From: Candidatus Methylomirabilota bacterium
GTDB lineage: Bacteria; Methylomirabilota; Methylomirabilia; Methylomirabilales; Methylomirabilaceae
NCBI GenBank assembly: GCA_003104975.1
Contig: PQAM01000007.1
Coordinates: 1 to 57,878, forward strand
DNA: 57,878 nucleotides
Direction of reading: 5' to 3'
Each line of letters opens with the position of its first letter. Within the stretch, counting starts at the first letter, position 1. The position numbers and the translations under genes were made by a program. A model generated the notes under the pieces. The model was not told the DNA's origin. It did no database searches and worked only from the letters and a program-made list of their open reading frames with translations. Shown one piece after another: positions 6,873-16,274 of the stretch.

Positions 6873-8681
6873 CGATTCAGACCGGTAGGGAATCATCCCG
6901 AGTGCTCCGTCGGGGACCGCGATCCTGGGTCCGGGTCCTGCATCCTTTCACGAGGCTGAAGCTCCCCCAGCCCACGTCGCTGGTGCTTATCGCGATCATG
7001 GTGGGCCTCGCTACCGGACTCGGCGCCGTCGCGTTCATCCGCCTGCTGCAGCTTTCCATGTCCGTGTTCTTTGATGGCGGCCGGTGGCTCTTCGCCGGTC
7101 TCGGCCGGTACTATGTACTCCTGCTGCCGGCCATCGGCGGGCTGATCGTAGGGCCCTTGATTGTCCACTTCGCCAGGGAAGCCAAAGGCCACGGCGTTCC
7201 GGAGGTGATGAGCGCCATGGTGCTCAGGGGCGGTCGGATTCGACGCCGAGTGGCCCTGGTCAAGATCCTCGCCTCCGCGATCACGATCGGTTCCGGCGGC
7301 TCCGCCGGGCGGGAGGGTCCGATGATCCAGATCGGATCCAGCATCGGCTCATCGGTCGCGCAGTGGTTGCAGATGCCGACCGAGCGGGTGCGGACCCTGG
7401 TCGCGTGCGGCGCGGCGGGGGGCGTGGCGGCTACCTTTAACGCCCCTATTGCCGGCGCTATGTTTGCGTTGGAGGTTCTCGTTGGGCAACTGACTGCCGA
7501 TTTCAGTCCGGTTGTCCTCTCCGCCGTTGCCGCCGCAGTCGTCTCCAGGGCGATGCTGGGGAATTTCCCCGCGTTTACCCTTCCCCCGTGGGACCTGATC
7601 AGTGAAAAGGAGTTGCTCTTCTACGCCTTGCTGGGTCTCTTTTGTGGCCTGGCTGCCTTTGCATTCGTCAAAATCCTCTACGCCTTCGAGGACCTGTTCG
7701 CCCGCTCCCGCGTACCCGAATATCTACAGCCGGCGGTCGGCGGTCTCGCCGTGGGCGCTATTGGGCTTTTCCTGCCGCAGGTCTTCGGGACGGGGCTGCC
7801 GACCATGGAGCAGCTCTTGATCATGCAACTTCCCGTCGGCACCATACTGGCCCTGCAGCCGGCCAAGGTCCTGGCGACCTCGTTGACCTTGGGCTCGGGT
7901 GGGTCGGGAGGCGTCTTTGCGCCATCCCTCCTTATCGGAGGACTAGTTGGGGGGGGCGTTCGGCTCACTGATTCACGCGCTGTTTCCGACATTTACCGCC
8001 TCCTACGGCGCCTACGCGCTGGTCGGCATGAGCGCGACGTTTGGGGCGGCCGCCCAGGCGCCGATCACCTCGATCATCATTCTTTTCGAGATGACCGATG
8101 ACTATCGCATCATCCTTCCGCTGATGTGCACGACCATTATCGCCGTGCTGTTCTACCGAGAACTCAGCGCCGAGTCCATCTACACCCTGAAGCTGACACG
8201 TCAGGGGATCCGGTACGGGACGGCGTCTGGGGGTGACCTGATGGCTGAGATCCAGGTCGAGGACGCGCTGACCCATCGTCCGCTCTCCATCCGCCAGGAG
8301 GCCACGATCCACGAGTTGTTGCGGCTTGTCGCGAAGGCCGGCCACGAGTGGTTCCCGGTCGTGGATGGCCACGAGGAACTAGTGGGTGTCGTGACCTATC
8401 GTGACGTGGCGAAAGCCGTGGACGAAAACCGGTTGGACGACCGCGTTCTTGACTACGCAACCCGTGATCTGCTGTGCGCGTTTCCCGATGAGAGTCTGCG
8501 CGAGGTACTGATCAAATTCCATGAGCGCGACCTGGGCCACCTGCCGGTGGTGGAGCGGACGAACTTAAGGCGTCTCGTGGGGATCATCTCTCGCCGGCAC
8601 GTGATTAAAGCCTACAATCGTGCTCTGGTACGCCGCGGGACCGGAGCACCATCAAGCGATGGAAAGAGCGGCCATGACTGA
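6869..8681 (+). CDS. clcA: CLC-family chloride channel/transporter with CBS domains, frameshifted
   Basis: CLC anion channel or Cl-/H+ antiporter. Start taken as GTG 6869, overlapping the preceding stop. The first frame holds the membrane domain with GSGGSAGREGP (the GREGP motif) and GSGGSGGVFAPSLLIGG. At a run of eight G (7949-7956) the frame is lost; removing one G joins GLVG directly to GAFGSLIHALF in the second frame. That frame has the last helices (GMSATFGAAAQAPITSIIILFEMT) and two CBS domains (about 8245-8620). The selectivity motif has GSGGS rather than GSGIP, so anion preference is uncertain. The shift could be a sequencing error, a real mutation or phase variation. Confidence 0.85.
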
Positions 8682-8714
8682 TTCGTATCGTCAACAACGG
8701 AAAGGAGCGAAACA

Positions 8715-9347
8715 TTGCGGATCATGGGGAGAGAAGAGGTAAGAGGCAAGGCGCGAAGGGCGAGGCTCCGATGCCGCGCTGTTCTTACAAGTAGGGTGTT
8801 GCGTACGGGAACTGCATTGGCGTGCGGTCTTGTATTGGTCTCGATCGTGAATGGGTGGAGCGACGCACCGCTAAGGGGGGGTGGACATCACCAGCACCGC
8901 CTGGTGGGACCTCCGCCAGAGTTCCTGCAACAGAGAAATTCGGTAAAGCCACAGCCCCGGCTCGCAATCCCCCCACGGTGGCGATTTGCCATACCAGCCG
9001 GAGATCATCACGCTGGACGGCAAGTCTTTATCGACTCTGAATGCTTCAAGTGTCATGAAGTGGCTGGCGAGGACTTTCCCGCGCCTGAAGCCGAACAGGG
9101 GGATGTGGGGCCCGCCCTCTCGGGCATGGGAGCGATGCACCCCGCTGAGTATTTCGGCGAAACGATCATCGACCCGAATGCCTCTGCGGTCTGGCGGATC
9201 AGGCACCACAAGGATGAAGATAAAGGATATCTCGGCGCTGATGGTCGATCAAAGATGCCCAGCTACAACGACTCGATGACGGTTCAACAACTCATCGATC
9301 TCATAGCCTATCTGAAGAGCCTGACCGAAGGCGGGCATCGGCATTGA
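8715..9347 (+). CDS. Periplasmic monohaem cytochrome c
   Basis: 210 aa. TTG at 8715 is best placed for AAGGAG (7 nt); ATG at 8724 is possible. A basic N-terminus and hydrophobic helix (about residues 31-46) give export or anchoring. Haem attachment is CFKCH at residues 110-114 and the likely axial ligand is Met181 in SKMPSYND. The C-terminal LIDLIAYLKSLTE is typical of class I cytochromes c. The linker (residues 50-100) is rich in His and Pro. No electron-transfer partner is encoded nearby. Confidence 0.85.
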   Translation: MRIMGREEVRGKARRARLRCRAVLTSRVLRTGTALACGLVLVSIVNGWSDAPLRGGGHHQHRLVGPPPEFLQQRNSVKPQPRLAIPPRWRFAIPAGDHHAGRQVFIDSECFKCHEVAGEDFPAPEAEQGDVGPALSGMGAMHPAEYFGETIIDPNASAVWRIRHHKDEDKGYLGADGRSKMPSYNDSMTVQQLIDLIAYLKSLTEGGHRH

Positions 9348-9440
9348 TCGATACAAATACAGCGGCGCACACATTGGTGAAGCAGAGCGGCCATGGTATC
9401 CTGATGGGGCCGTCAGGAAGGATCCGACCGAGGGTAAGGT

Positions 9441-10502
9441 ATGGCTGGGCAGAAGATCATCGTTGAGCTGCTGATTGCAACCGCGGTAGCGCTCGGGGCT
9501 ATCGCGGCTCTCCTGGTGCTGAGACGGGCTGGACTGCGCGCGCTCAGGACCGTGGCCCATAAAACAGAAGGCAGAATGGATGACCTGGCGCTGCAGGCAT
9601 TCCGTGTGCCGAGTCTCTTGTCGTGTCTTGCGCTTGGGTTGTACATCGGCGTCGCCATGGTCGCCTCCTTTCCGCCCCGAACCGTAGAACTCATCAACGA
9701 CGGCGTAGCGATCCTTTTGATCATCTCAGTGACACTGGCCGTCGGTCGGTTCCTGGCGGCGGCTACCCGCACGTATGCCGATCGCCTGGGTGTCGAGATG
9801 GCGGTGACAGGCCTTACCATCGGGCTCGCCAAGGGGGTCGTCTACGTCTGTGGCGCACTGATCCTGTTAAATACCCTCGGGATATCGATTACCCCAATCC
9901 TGACTGCACTGGGTGTCGGCGGTCTGGCCGTAGCCTTAGCGCTTCAGGGTTCGCTGGCGAACCTGTTCGCTGGAATCCACCTGCTAGTGGAAAAGCCGCT
10001 TCGGGTGGGAGATTACGTCAAATTGGAATCCGGCCAGGAGGGGTACGTGGTTGATATCGGCTGGCGGACGACACGGATCCGGGCGTTACCGAATAACCTG
10101 GTCATCGTTCCCAATGCCAAGTTGGCCGACACAATCCTCACCAACTACCATCTGCCGGAGAAGCGGATGTCGGTCCTGATTCCCATCAATGTCAGTTATG
10201 CGTGCGATCCCGGCAGGATCGAAGCGATCTTGGTGGAAGAGGCTCGCTCTGCCATAGGGGATGTTCCCGGACTGCTGGCGGAACCCGTCCCATTCGTCCG
10301 CTTCATTCCAGGGTTTGGCGAGTCGTCGCTTGATTTCACCTTGATCGTGCAGGTCAACGAGTTTGTAGATCAGTACCTGGTTCAGCATGAGCTGCGAAAA
10401 CGGATCTTGGCCCGCTTTCAGAAGGAGCGGATCGAGATCCCCTTCCCGCAGCGGGTGATCTACGTCCACCCCGCCGCTGCGGAGGGGTCGTCTGCCTGTT
10501 GA
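9441..10502 (+). CDS. mscS: Small-conductance mechanosensitive channel, MscS family
   Basis: 353 aa. Several transmembrane segments precede the pore helix and hinge, ALGVGGLAVALALQGSLANLFAGIHLL (residues about 150-176), the diagnostic Gly/Ala-rich MscS TM3. Then comes the beta domain (PLRVGDYVKLESGQEGYVVDIGWRTTRIRALPNNLVIVPNAKL) and the C-terminal alpha/beta domain. It releases osmolytes on hypo-osmotic shock. It sits just upstream of the compatible-solute island, which fits that role. ATG preceded by GAGGGTAAGGT. Confidence 0.92.
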   Translation: MAGQKIIVELLIATAVALGAIAALLVLRRAGLRALRTVAHKTEGRMDDLALQAFRVPSLLSCLALGLYIGVAMVASFPPRTVELINDGVAILLIISVTLAVGRFLAAATRTYADRLGVEMAVTGLTIGLAKGVVYVCGALILLNTLGISITPILTALGVGGLAVALALQGSLANLFAGIHLLVEKPLRVGDYVKLESGQEGYVVDIGWRTTRIRALPNNLVIVPNAKLADTILTNYHLPEKRMSVLIPINVSYACDPGRIEAILVEEARSAIGDVPGLLAEPVPFVRFIPGFGESSLDFTLIVQVNEFVDQYLVQHELRKRILARFQKERIEIPFPQRVIYVHPAAAEGSSAC

Positions 10503-10596
10503 CGCAGACACCGCAGGCAAAGCGGGGATCAGGGTGGATGTCTTTAGGCCACCTAACTTCCCGCGAACGAATTGATCGGGACGAGAGGAAAGGCAA

Positions 10597-12849
10597 ATGC
10601 GGATTACTCTGCGGCTGGTGCTGGCAATCGTGACGGTCGTGAGCGTGATCGTGCTGGCGTTTACTGTCCTGCAAGTACGTCAGGAAAGGCAGCGGCAGAT
10701 GGGCGACCTTGAGCGCCGGACATCGCTGCTGGCGGAAAGCCTGGGGGAGAGCGTCGAGCCCCTGATCGGACAAGGCCAGTCGAGACTCCAGCGGATCGTC
10801 GAGAAGTTCGGGAACCGGGAAAGGCTCGCCGGAGTAGCCGTCTACGATACGAAGGGGCTCCCTCTGGCGGTCACGCGCACGCTCGCGCCGCATGTCGCCA
10901 CAGCTCCAAGGCGCGTAATCGAGGCAATCACTGCAGATCGCGAAATGGGCGATCTCATCACCATCGGCGATAAGCTGATGTATGTGTTCGTTCTGCCGCT
11001 TCACCCTGAGGCGCAGTTCGCGGGGGCGCTTACGCTCTTCCATGATGCGAGCTATATCCAGCGCCATCTTCGCCAGATCTGGCAACACAATTTCCTACGA
11101 CTGTTGGTTCAAGCCCTCTTAATCTCGTTGACAGCGTTGTTCGTTATACGCTGGACCCTCATCGGGTCCATCGCAAGAATGGCGGAGCGGATCAAGCGAT
11201 TGCGCAAAGGGGAGATCATCGATGTCTCATCACTCTCCAGCAAAGATCTCTTGAACCCGTTGGCGACGGAGGTCACGCATCTGGCAAAGAGCCTGTCAGC
11301 CGCGAAGGCCGCTGCCGAAGATGCCAAGTTCGGACAAGTGGCGGAGACGCCTTGGACTCCCAGGTCTTTGAAAGAGCACTTGCGGGTAAAACTCCAGGGA
11401 AGACCGATCTTTGTCATCTCCAATCGCGAGCCCTTACTCCACGTTAAAAGGGGAAACCGGGTCGAATGCGTTGTTCCGGCGAGCGGTTTGGTTACCGCAC
11501 TGGAGCCTGTGCTGGCCGCGTGTGAAGGGACCTGGATCGCCCACGGAAGCGGCGACGCCGATAGCGTGGTCGTGGATGACGCCGACAGGCTCAGGGTTCC
11601 CCCCGGGGCGCCCAGCTACACCCTGAGGCGAGTGTGGCTGACGAAGGCGGAAGAACAGGGTTACTACTATGGGTTTGCCAACGAGGGTCTATGGCCGCTC
11701 TGTCACATTGCCCACACCCGGCCCGTCTTTCGGGCCGACGACTGGCAATACTATCGGGATGTGAACAACAAGTTCGCGCAGGTCACGTTGGCGGAGCTCG
11801 AAGGCGTTGAAGAGCCGTGCGTGCTCATTCAGGATTACCACTTCGCCCTCCTGCCCAGGCTGATCAAGGCAAGACGACCTGATGCGCGCGTGGGGATCTT
11901 CTGGCACATCCCGTGGCCCAATCCTGAATCGTTTGGGATCTGTCCCTGGCAGCGCGAGCTGCTCCATGGGATGCTGGGCGCAGACCTGATTGGGTTCCAT
12001 ATTCAGTTTCATTGTAACAATTTTCTGGAAACGGTGGACCGAGTGCTCGAATCACGGATCGAATGGGAGCACTTTGCCGTCAGGCGCGGCAACTCTACTA
12101 CGTATGTCAAACCCTTCCCGATCAGCATCGCCTTCCTTGATGACGACGCGGCGCCGGGTGAAGGCACAGTGGAGCCGCGGAGCACGGAGGCGTTGCTGAT
12201 GGAATTCGGCATCCGGGCACGCTATCTGGCTATAGGCGTTGATCGTCTCGACTATACCAAAGGACTGCTTGAACGTTTGCGAGGTATCGAGCGGTTCTTG
12301 GAGAAATATCCGACGTTCCAGGGAGAATTTACCTTTGTGGAGCTCGGCGCCCCCAGTCGTACCCATATCAAGCAGTATCAAGACCTGATCGCCGCCATCG
12401 AGGCCGAGTCGGATCGCATCAACTGGCGCTTCCAGAATGGTTACTGGAAACCGATTCTTCTCCTCAAACAGCATCATACCGGCAAGGCGATTCAGCGATT
12501 CTATCAGGCGGCAGATGCGTGCCTGGTAACATCGCTCCACGACGGGATGAACCTCGTGGCGAAGGAGTTCGTTGCGGCGCGGAAGGATGAACAAGGCGTC
12601 CTGATATTGAGTCGATTTACCGGAGCGTCTCGTGAGCTGCATGATGCTATTATCGTCAACCCTTACGACGTAGAAGAGATCGCCGATGCCATCTACGCGG
12701 CCCTCAACATGGCGAAGGGGGAGCAGGCTCTTCGTATGCGACGGATGCGGGAGGTGGTGAGGGAGCGCAACGTGTATCGATGGGCCGCTGATCTCATTAC
12801 GGATCTCGTTGAGGTTCGTGTTGAAGAGTCGCGTGCCTCAATAGCCTGA
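10597..12849 (+). CDS. otsA: Membrane sensor-HAMP domain fused to trehalose-6-phosphate synthase
   Basis: 750 aa, about 280 longer than OtsA. Residues 5-26 are TM1, 27-165 a probable periplasmic sensor domain, 166-186 TM2, 187-240 a HAMP-like linker (RWTLIGSIARMAERIKRLRKGE). GT20 begins near 269 with FVISNREPL and continues with GIFWHIPWPNPESF, LIGFHIQFHCNNF, IGVDRLDYTKGL and HDGMNLVAKEFVAA, so the UDP-glucose and G6P site looks complete. This architecture would place trehalose-phosphate synthesis on the inner face of the membrane under direct control of an external signal. The otsB start is 15 nt downstream. NREP resembles glucosylglycerol-phosphate synthases, so the acceptor is not certain. 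ATG with AGAGGAAAGG upstream. Confidence 0.85.
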   Translation: MRITLRLVLAIVTVVSVIVLAFTVLQVRQERQRQMGDLERRTSLLAESLGESVEPLIGQGQSRLQRIVEKFGNRERLAGVAVYDTKGLPLAVTRTLAPHVATAPRRVIEAITADREMGDLITIGDKLMYVFVLPLHPEAQFAGALTLFHDASYIQRHLRQIWQHNFLRLLVQALLISLTALFVIRWTLIGSIARMAERIKRLRKGEIIDVSSLSSKDLLNPLATEVTHLAKSLSAAKAAAEDAKFGQVAETPWTPRSLKEHLRVKLQGRPIFVISNREPLLHVKRGNRVECVVPASGLVTALEPVLAACEGTWIAHGSGDADSVVVDDADRLRVPPGAPSYTLRRVWLTKAEEQGYYYGFANEGLWPLCHIAHTRPVFRADDWQYYRDVNNKFAQVTLAELEGVEEPCVLIQDYHFALLPRLIKARRPDARVGIFWHIPWPNPESFGICPWQRELLHGMLGADLIGFHIQFHCNNFLETVDRVLESRIEWEHFAVRRGNSTTYVKPFPISIAFLDDDAAPGEGTVEPRSTEALLMEFGIRARYLAIGVDRLDYTKGLLERLRGIERFLEKYPTFQGEFTFVELGAPSRTHIKQYQDLIAAIEAESDRINWRFQNGYWKPILLLKQHHTGKAIQRFYQAADACLVTSLHDGMNLVAKEFVAARKDEQGVLILSRFTGASRELHDAIIVNPYDVEEIADAIYAALNMAKGEQALRMRRMREVVRERNVYRWAADLITDLVEVRVEESRASIA

Positions 12850-12863
12850 TCCTCTCAATCCAG

Positions 12864-13643
12864 ATGGAATGGCTCTGGTCTCAGTGGCCGCGGGTTGCGG
12901 CGGATATATTGAGCAGCAGTTATATGGCGCTGCTCCTGGATTACGACGGCACACTCACAGAGATTGCCTCCACCCCGGAGCAGGCGACGCTTGCCTCTTC
13001 GACACGGTCGCTGCTCCGAGTACTCTCACGCCGTCCTCGAATGACGGTCGCCGTGATCAGCGGACGATCGCTTAACGAGCTGCGACGGCTGGTCATGGTA
13101 CGGGACCTGATTTACGTTGGCAATCATGGACTGGAAATGTGGAATAATGGTCGACAGACCGGGGTGATCGTGCCACGTGCTTTGCAAGAAGCGGTCGCGC
13201 GGATTCGGTCGCAACTCACCGACGTGGCAGCCGATATCCCCGGCGTGCTGGTCGAGGATAAAGGTCTATCGGTCAGCCTGCATTACCGGTTGGTGGCTCA
13301 TGGGCTGGAGGGTCACCTCATGGGAGTGTTTGCGCGCGAAATCGTTCCCCTGGTTCGCTCATCGGGACTGACAGTCCTTCACGGAAAGAAGGTGATCGAA
13401 CTCCGTCCCAAACTCAACTGGACAAAAGGTCACGCTGCACTGCGGGTGTTGAAGCAAATCCGCCGACGCTCGGTCTTACCGATTTACATTGGTGACGATC
13501 TTACTGATGAAGATGCATTTGGGGCACTTGCGGAAGGCATCACGATACGGGTCGGCGCCCACGCAGGGTCAAACGCGCACTATTACGTGCGGGGCGTGAA
13601 GGAAGTGGTTGCGCTCCTTCAATGGATGGCTGCAGCCCTTTAA
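12864..13643 (+). CDS. otsB: Trehalose-6-phosphate phosphatase
   Basis: 259 aa HAD-family enzyme that dephosphorylates trehalose 6-phosphate. Motif I is LLLDYDGTL (Asp26 nucleophile, Asp28 acid), motif II is AVISGRS, the Lys is in NWTKGHAAL, and motif IV is YIGDDLTDEDAF. All catalytic residues are present. It directly follows the OtsA fusion, 15 nt apart. A diverged paralogue lies at 33458-34246. Confidence 0.93.
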   Translation: MEWLWSQWPRVAADILSSSYMALLLDYDGTLTEIASTPEQATLASSTRSLLRVLSRRPRMTVAVISGRSLNELRRLVMVRDLIYVGNHGLEMWNNGRQTGVIVPRALQEAVARIRSQLTDVAADIPGVLVEDKGLSVSLHYRLVAHGLEGHLMGVFAREIVPLVRSSGLTVLHGKKVIELRPKLNWTKGHAALRVLKQIRRRSVLPIYIGDDLTDEDAFGALAEGITIRVGAHAGSNAHYYVRGVKEVVALLQWMAAAL

Positions 13644-13840
13644 ACGGGAGAGCGACGGGCCTCACGGCCGGCGCCGTCACTGAACGATGGCATCCATGAA
13701 TCGCTGAACTTGAGCAGCGGTTCGAGGACGGCACATCGCGGCATATCGACGGTATCTCATGAAGGTGAGGACAATTGTAGAACGAACTTCGACCTTGACG
13801 GATGTGCTAAGCGGCCTCTAATGAAAAAGGAGGTAGTGTA

Positions 13841-14719
13841 ATGGCTGAGAACGATGAGTATGTCAGCGCTAAAGACATAATAGATATGATGAAGGGGCCG
13901 ATGAGGCTGGTCCTGATTATTGGAGCAATTCTGGTGTTGTTCCTGTTTTTTCGGCCATGGGTTCAGGTTGGGGCTGGTGAAAGAGGGGTTGTCATGAATT
14001 TTGGCGCTGTTCAGGAGGATGTGCTTGGAGAAGGGCTGCATTTCAGGGTGCCCATCATGCAAACGGTTGTCCGGGTGGATGTCAAGGTGCAGAAGGCCAC
14101 GACGGATGCGGCAGCCGCATCATCCGACCTGCAGGATGTCAGCTCTACTGTTGCGATTAACTATCATATAATGCCGGATAAGGCAAATGTTGTCTACCAG
14201 TCTATCGGTGTAGGGTTTAAAGAGCGGATCATAGACCCTGCAGTGCAGGAGGTGGTAAAGGCTGTGACCGCCAAGTACACCGCGGAAGAGCTTATCACAA
14301 AGAGGCCGGCGGTCAGCGATGCCATGAAAGCAACGCTTACTGAAAGGCTCATGTTGCACAACATAGCGGTTGATGCATTCTCTATCGTCGGCTTCAGCTT
14401 CTCCAAGGTATTTATGGAAGCCATTGAAGCAAAACAGACAGCAGAACAACTCGCACTGAAAGCGAGAAGGGACCTGGAGAGGATCAAGATAGAGGCAGAA
14501 CAGAAGGTGACGGCAGCCAAGGCAGAAGCGGAGGCCTTAAGGTTACAAAGAGCAAATATTTCACCAGACCTTATAGAACTGAGAAAAATAGAGGCCAATC
14601 TCAAGGCGATAGATAAATGGAATGGAATACTTCCCCAGGTTACAGGGGCTGGGGCTGTACCATTTATCGGCATAGGTGAGATGGAGAAGAGAAAAGAGAT
14701 AAACAAAAAAGGATCATAA
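13841..14719 (+). CDS. SPFH/prohibitin-family membrane protein
   Basis: 292 aa. One N-terminal membrane helix (residues about 22-40) precedes an SPFH domain (VQVGAGERGVVMNFGAVQEDVLGEGLHFRVP) and a long C-terminal coiled coil (about 185-250, KARRDLERIKIEAEQKVTAAKAEAEAL). Prohibitin-like proteins form large membrane rings that scaffold proteases or microdomains. ATG with AAGGAGG upstream. The third codon positions are visibly richer in A/T (AGA, ATA, AAA codons) than in neighbouring genes, which suggests horizontal acquisition. Independent of the solute genes by function as far as I can see. Confidence 0.85.
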   Translation: MAENDEYVSAKDIIDMMKGPMRLVLIIGAILVLFLFFRPWVQVGAGERGVVMNFGAVQEDVLGEGLHFRVPIMQTVVRVDVKVQKATTDAAAASSDLQDVSSTVAINYHIMPDKANVVYQSIGVGFKERIIDPAVQEVVKAVTAKYTAEELITKRPAVSDAMKATLTERLMLHNIAVDAFSIVGFSFSKVFMEAIEAKQTAEQLALKARRDLERIKIEAEQKVTAAKAEAEALRLQRANISPDLIELRKIEANLKAIDKWNGILPQVTGAGAVPFIGIGEMEKRKEINKKGS

Positions 14720-14769
14720 TTCCTCCACCCCTAGAGCTGGGCGCACATTAGATTCGGCGGGAATGTGGA

Positions 14770-16266
14770 GTGGCGGCTGTTGATGAGCGAGCTATGAAAC
14801 TGGAAGGGGTCTCTGTGAGGATTGGAACACGACTCGTCGTTTCTCTGACGGTCGCGGTGGCGATCGTGACAGGCCTGTATCTGTATCGACAGTTGAGCGC
14901 GGAGCGGGTGGCGCTGATTGAACAACGCGAGCGGGAGATTCGGGTGATGGCCCGGACCTTGGAGGTAGCCGTTCGCAATGCCGTTCGTCGCGACCAGTGG
15001 GAGGATGTTCAGGATCTCTTTGAGGAGGCGAAGGGATACGCCGGCGTCGCTCGCGTGACACTCTTCCAGGCCGACGGGACTCCACTTGTTGGAGGGGATC
15101 AGGAAGGTGTCGAGATGACGCCTGCCAGGCAGGAGTTTCGAGAGGCCGTCGCACGCAAGCAATCAAAGAGCTTCTCCCACAGGTTAGATGGGGAGGAGGT
15201 GCTCCATTATCTTCGTCCGATCCGGCTGATCAATAGAGGTCCCGGCCTTCTCGAGATCGTATACCGGACCTCGCAGATCGAGGGAGCCTATCTTCGCCGC
15301 CGGGACGAGATCATCTTAGCCGGCATTGCCATCATGGGCGCGATCGCCATGGCGTTCTGGTACCTCACAAAACGAAGCATCTCAAAACCGATTCAAGTGC
15401 TTATTGAGGGAGCCGCCGCCATTGGGGCCGGCGAGTTGGATCGGCGGATACCGATCACGCGGAGAGATGAATTGGGTCGGTTGGCGACCGAGTTCAATCG
15501 GATGACGGAAAGTCTGAAACAGGCCAGGGAGCAGATCCTGGCGGAGACAACCAAGAAGGTAGATCTGGAGAGACAGCTCCAACATTCGGAGAAACTGGCC
15601 GCTGTGGGAAGACTCGCGGCGGGTCTGGCTCACGAGATCGGGACGCCCCTCAACGTTATTTCGGGGAGAGCGGAGTATCTGCTCCCCTGGCTTTCTGAAA
15701 GCCATCCGAGCGTGCAAAGCCTTCGGATTATCGTCCAGCAGATCCAGCGGATCAGGCGGATCATCGAACAGCTCTTGGGTTACGCCAGGGCCACCCCGCC
15801 CCATATCGCTCCGACGTCCTTGTCGGAGGTCTTTTCGAATGTGCTGCCCCTGCTCGACCACGAACTTGCGCAGCGCGGAATCCGCGTTGAATCGTTGATC
15901 CCACACACGCTTCCCAAACTGGCCGCCGATCCATACCTTCTCGAGCAGGTCTTCGTAAATCTTCTGCTCAATGCCCTCGACGCGATGCCGGATGGCGGGA
16001 GCGTGCTGGTGGCTGCTCAGGCTCGCGATGACCTGATCGAAGTGCGCGTCGAAGACACCGGATCCGGTATTGCTCCTGAAAGTCTTCCGCGGATCTTTGA
16101 TCCATTCTTTACGACGAAGAAGGTCGGGGAGGGGACCGGCCTCGGGCTCTCGGTGGTCTACGGGATCGTGAAGGATCACGGGGGCACTATCGAGGTGACG
16201 AGTGAGCCGGGTGCGGGAACCGCCTTCCTGATCACGTTTCCCGTTCACCGTCCCCAACCCGTGTAG
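14770..16266 (+). CDS. Membrane sensor histidine kinase (NtrB-like core)
   Basis: 498 aa from GTG 14770; ATG 14794 is also possible and neither has a good ribosome-binding site. TM1 is about 21-39, a periplasmic domain runs to 180, TM2 is 181-199 and HAMP 200-252. The phospho-acceptor is His288 in GLAHEIGTPLNVISGRAEYL. The HATPase has the N box VFVNLLLNALDAM, then VEDTGSGI, DPFFTTKKVGEGTGLGL. The kinase core is of the NtrB/AtoS type. The stop is 8 nt before the glycerate kinase. The nearest partner is the single-domain receiver at 17649. Confidence 0.9.
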   Translation: MAAVDERAMKLEGVSVRIGTRLVVSLTVAVAIVTGLYLYRQLSAERVALIEQREREIRVMARTLEVAVRNAVRRDQWEDVQDLFEEAKGYAGVARVTLFQADGTPLVGGDQEGVEMTPARQEFREAVARKQSKSFSHRLDGEEVLHYLRPIRLINRGPGLLEIVYRTSQIEGAYLRRRDEIILAGIAIMGAIAMAFWYLTKRSISKPIQVLIEGAAAIGAGELDRRIPITRRDELGRLATEFNRMTESLKQAREQILAETTKKVDLERQLQHSEKLAAVGRLAAGLAHEIGTPLNVISGRAEYLLPWLSESHPSVQSLRIIVQQIQRIRRIIEQLLGYARATPPHIAPTSLSEVFSNVLPLLDHELAQRGIRVESLIPHTLPKLAADPYLLEQVFVNLLLNALDAMPDGGSVLVAAQARDDLIEVRVEDTGSGIAPESLPRIFDPFFTTKKVGEGTGLGLSVVYGIVKDHGGTIEVTSEPGAGTAFLITFPVHRPQPV

Positions 16267-16274
16267 GCGGCTTA

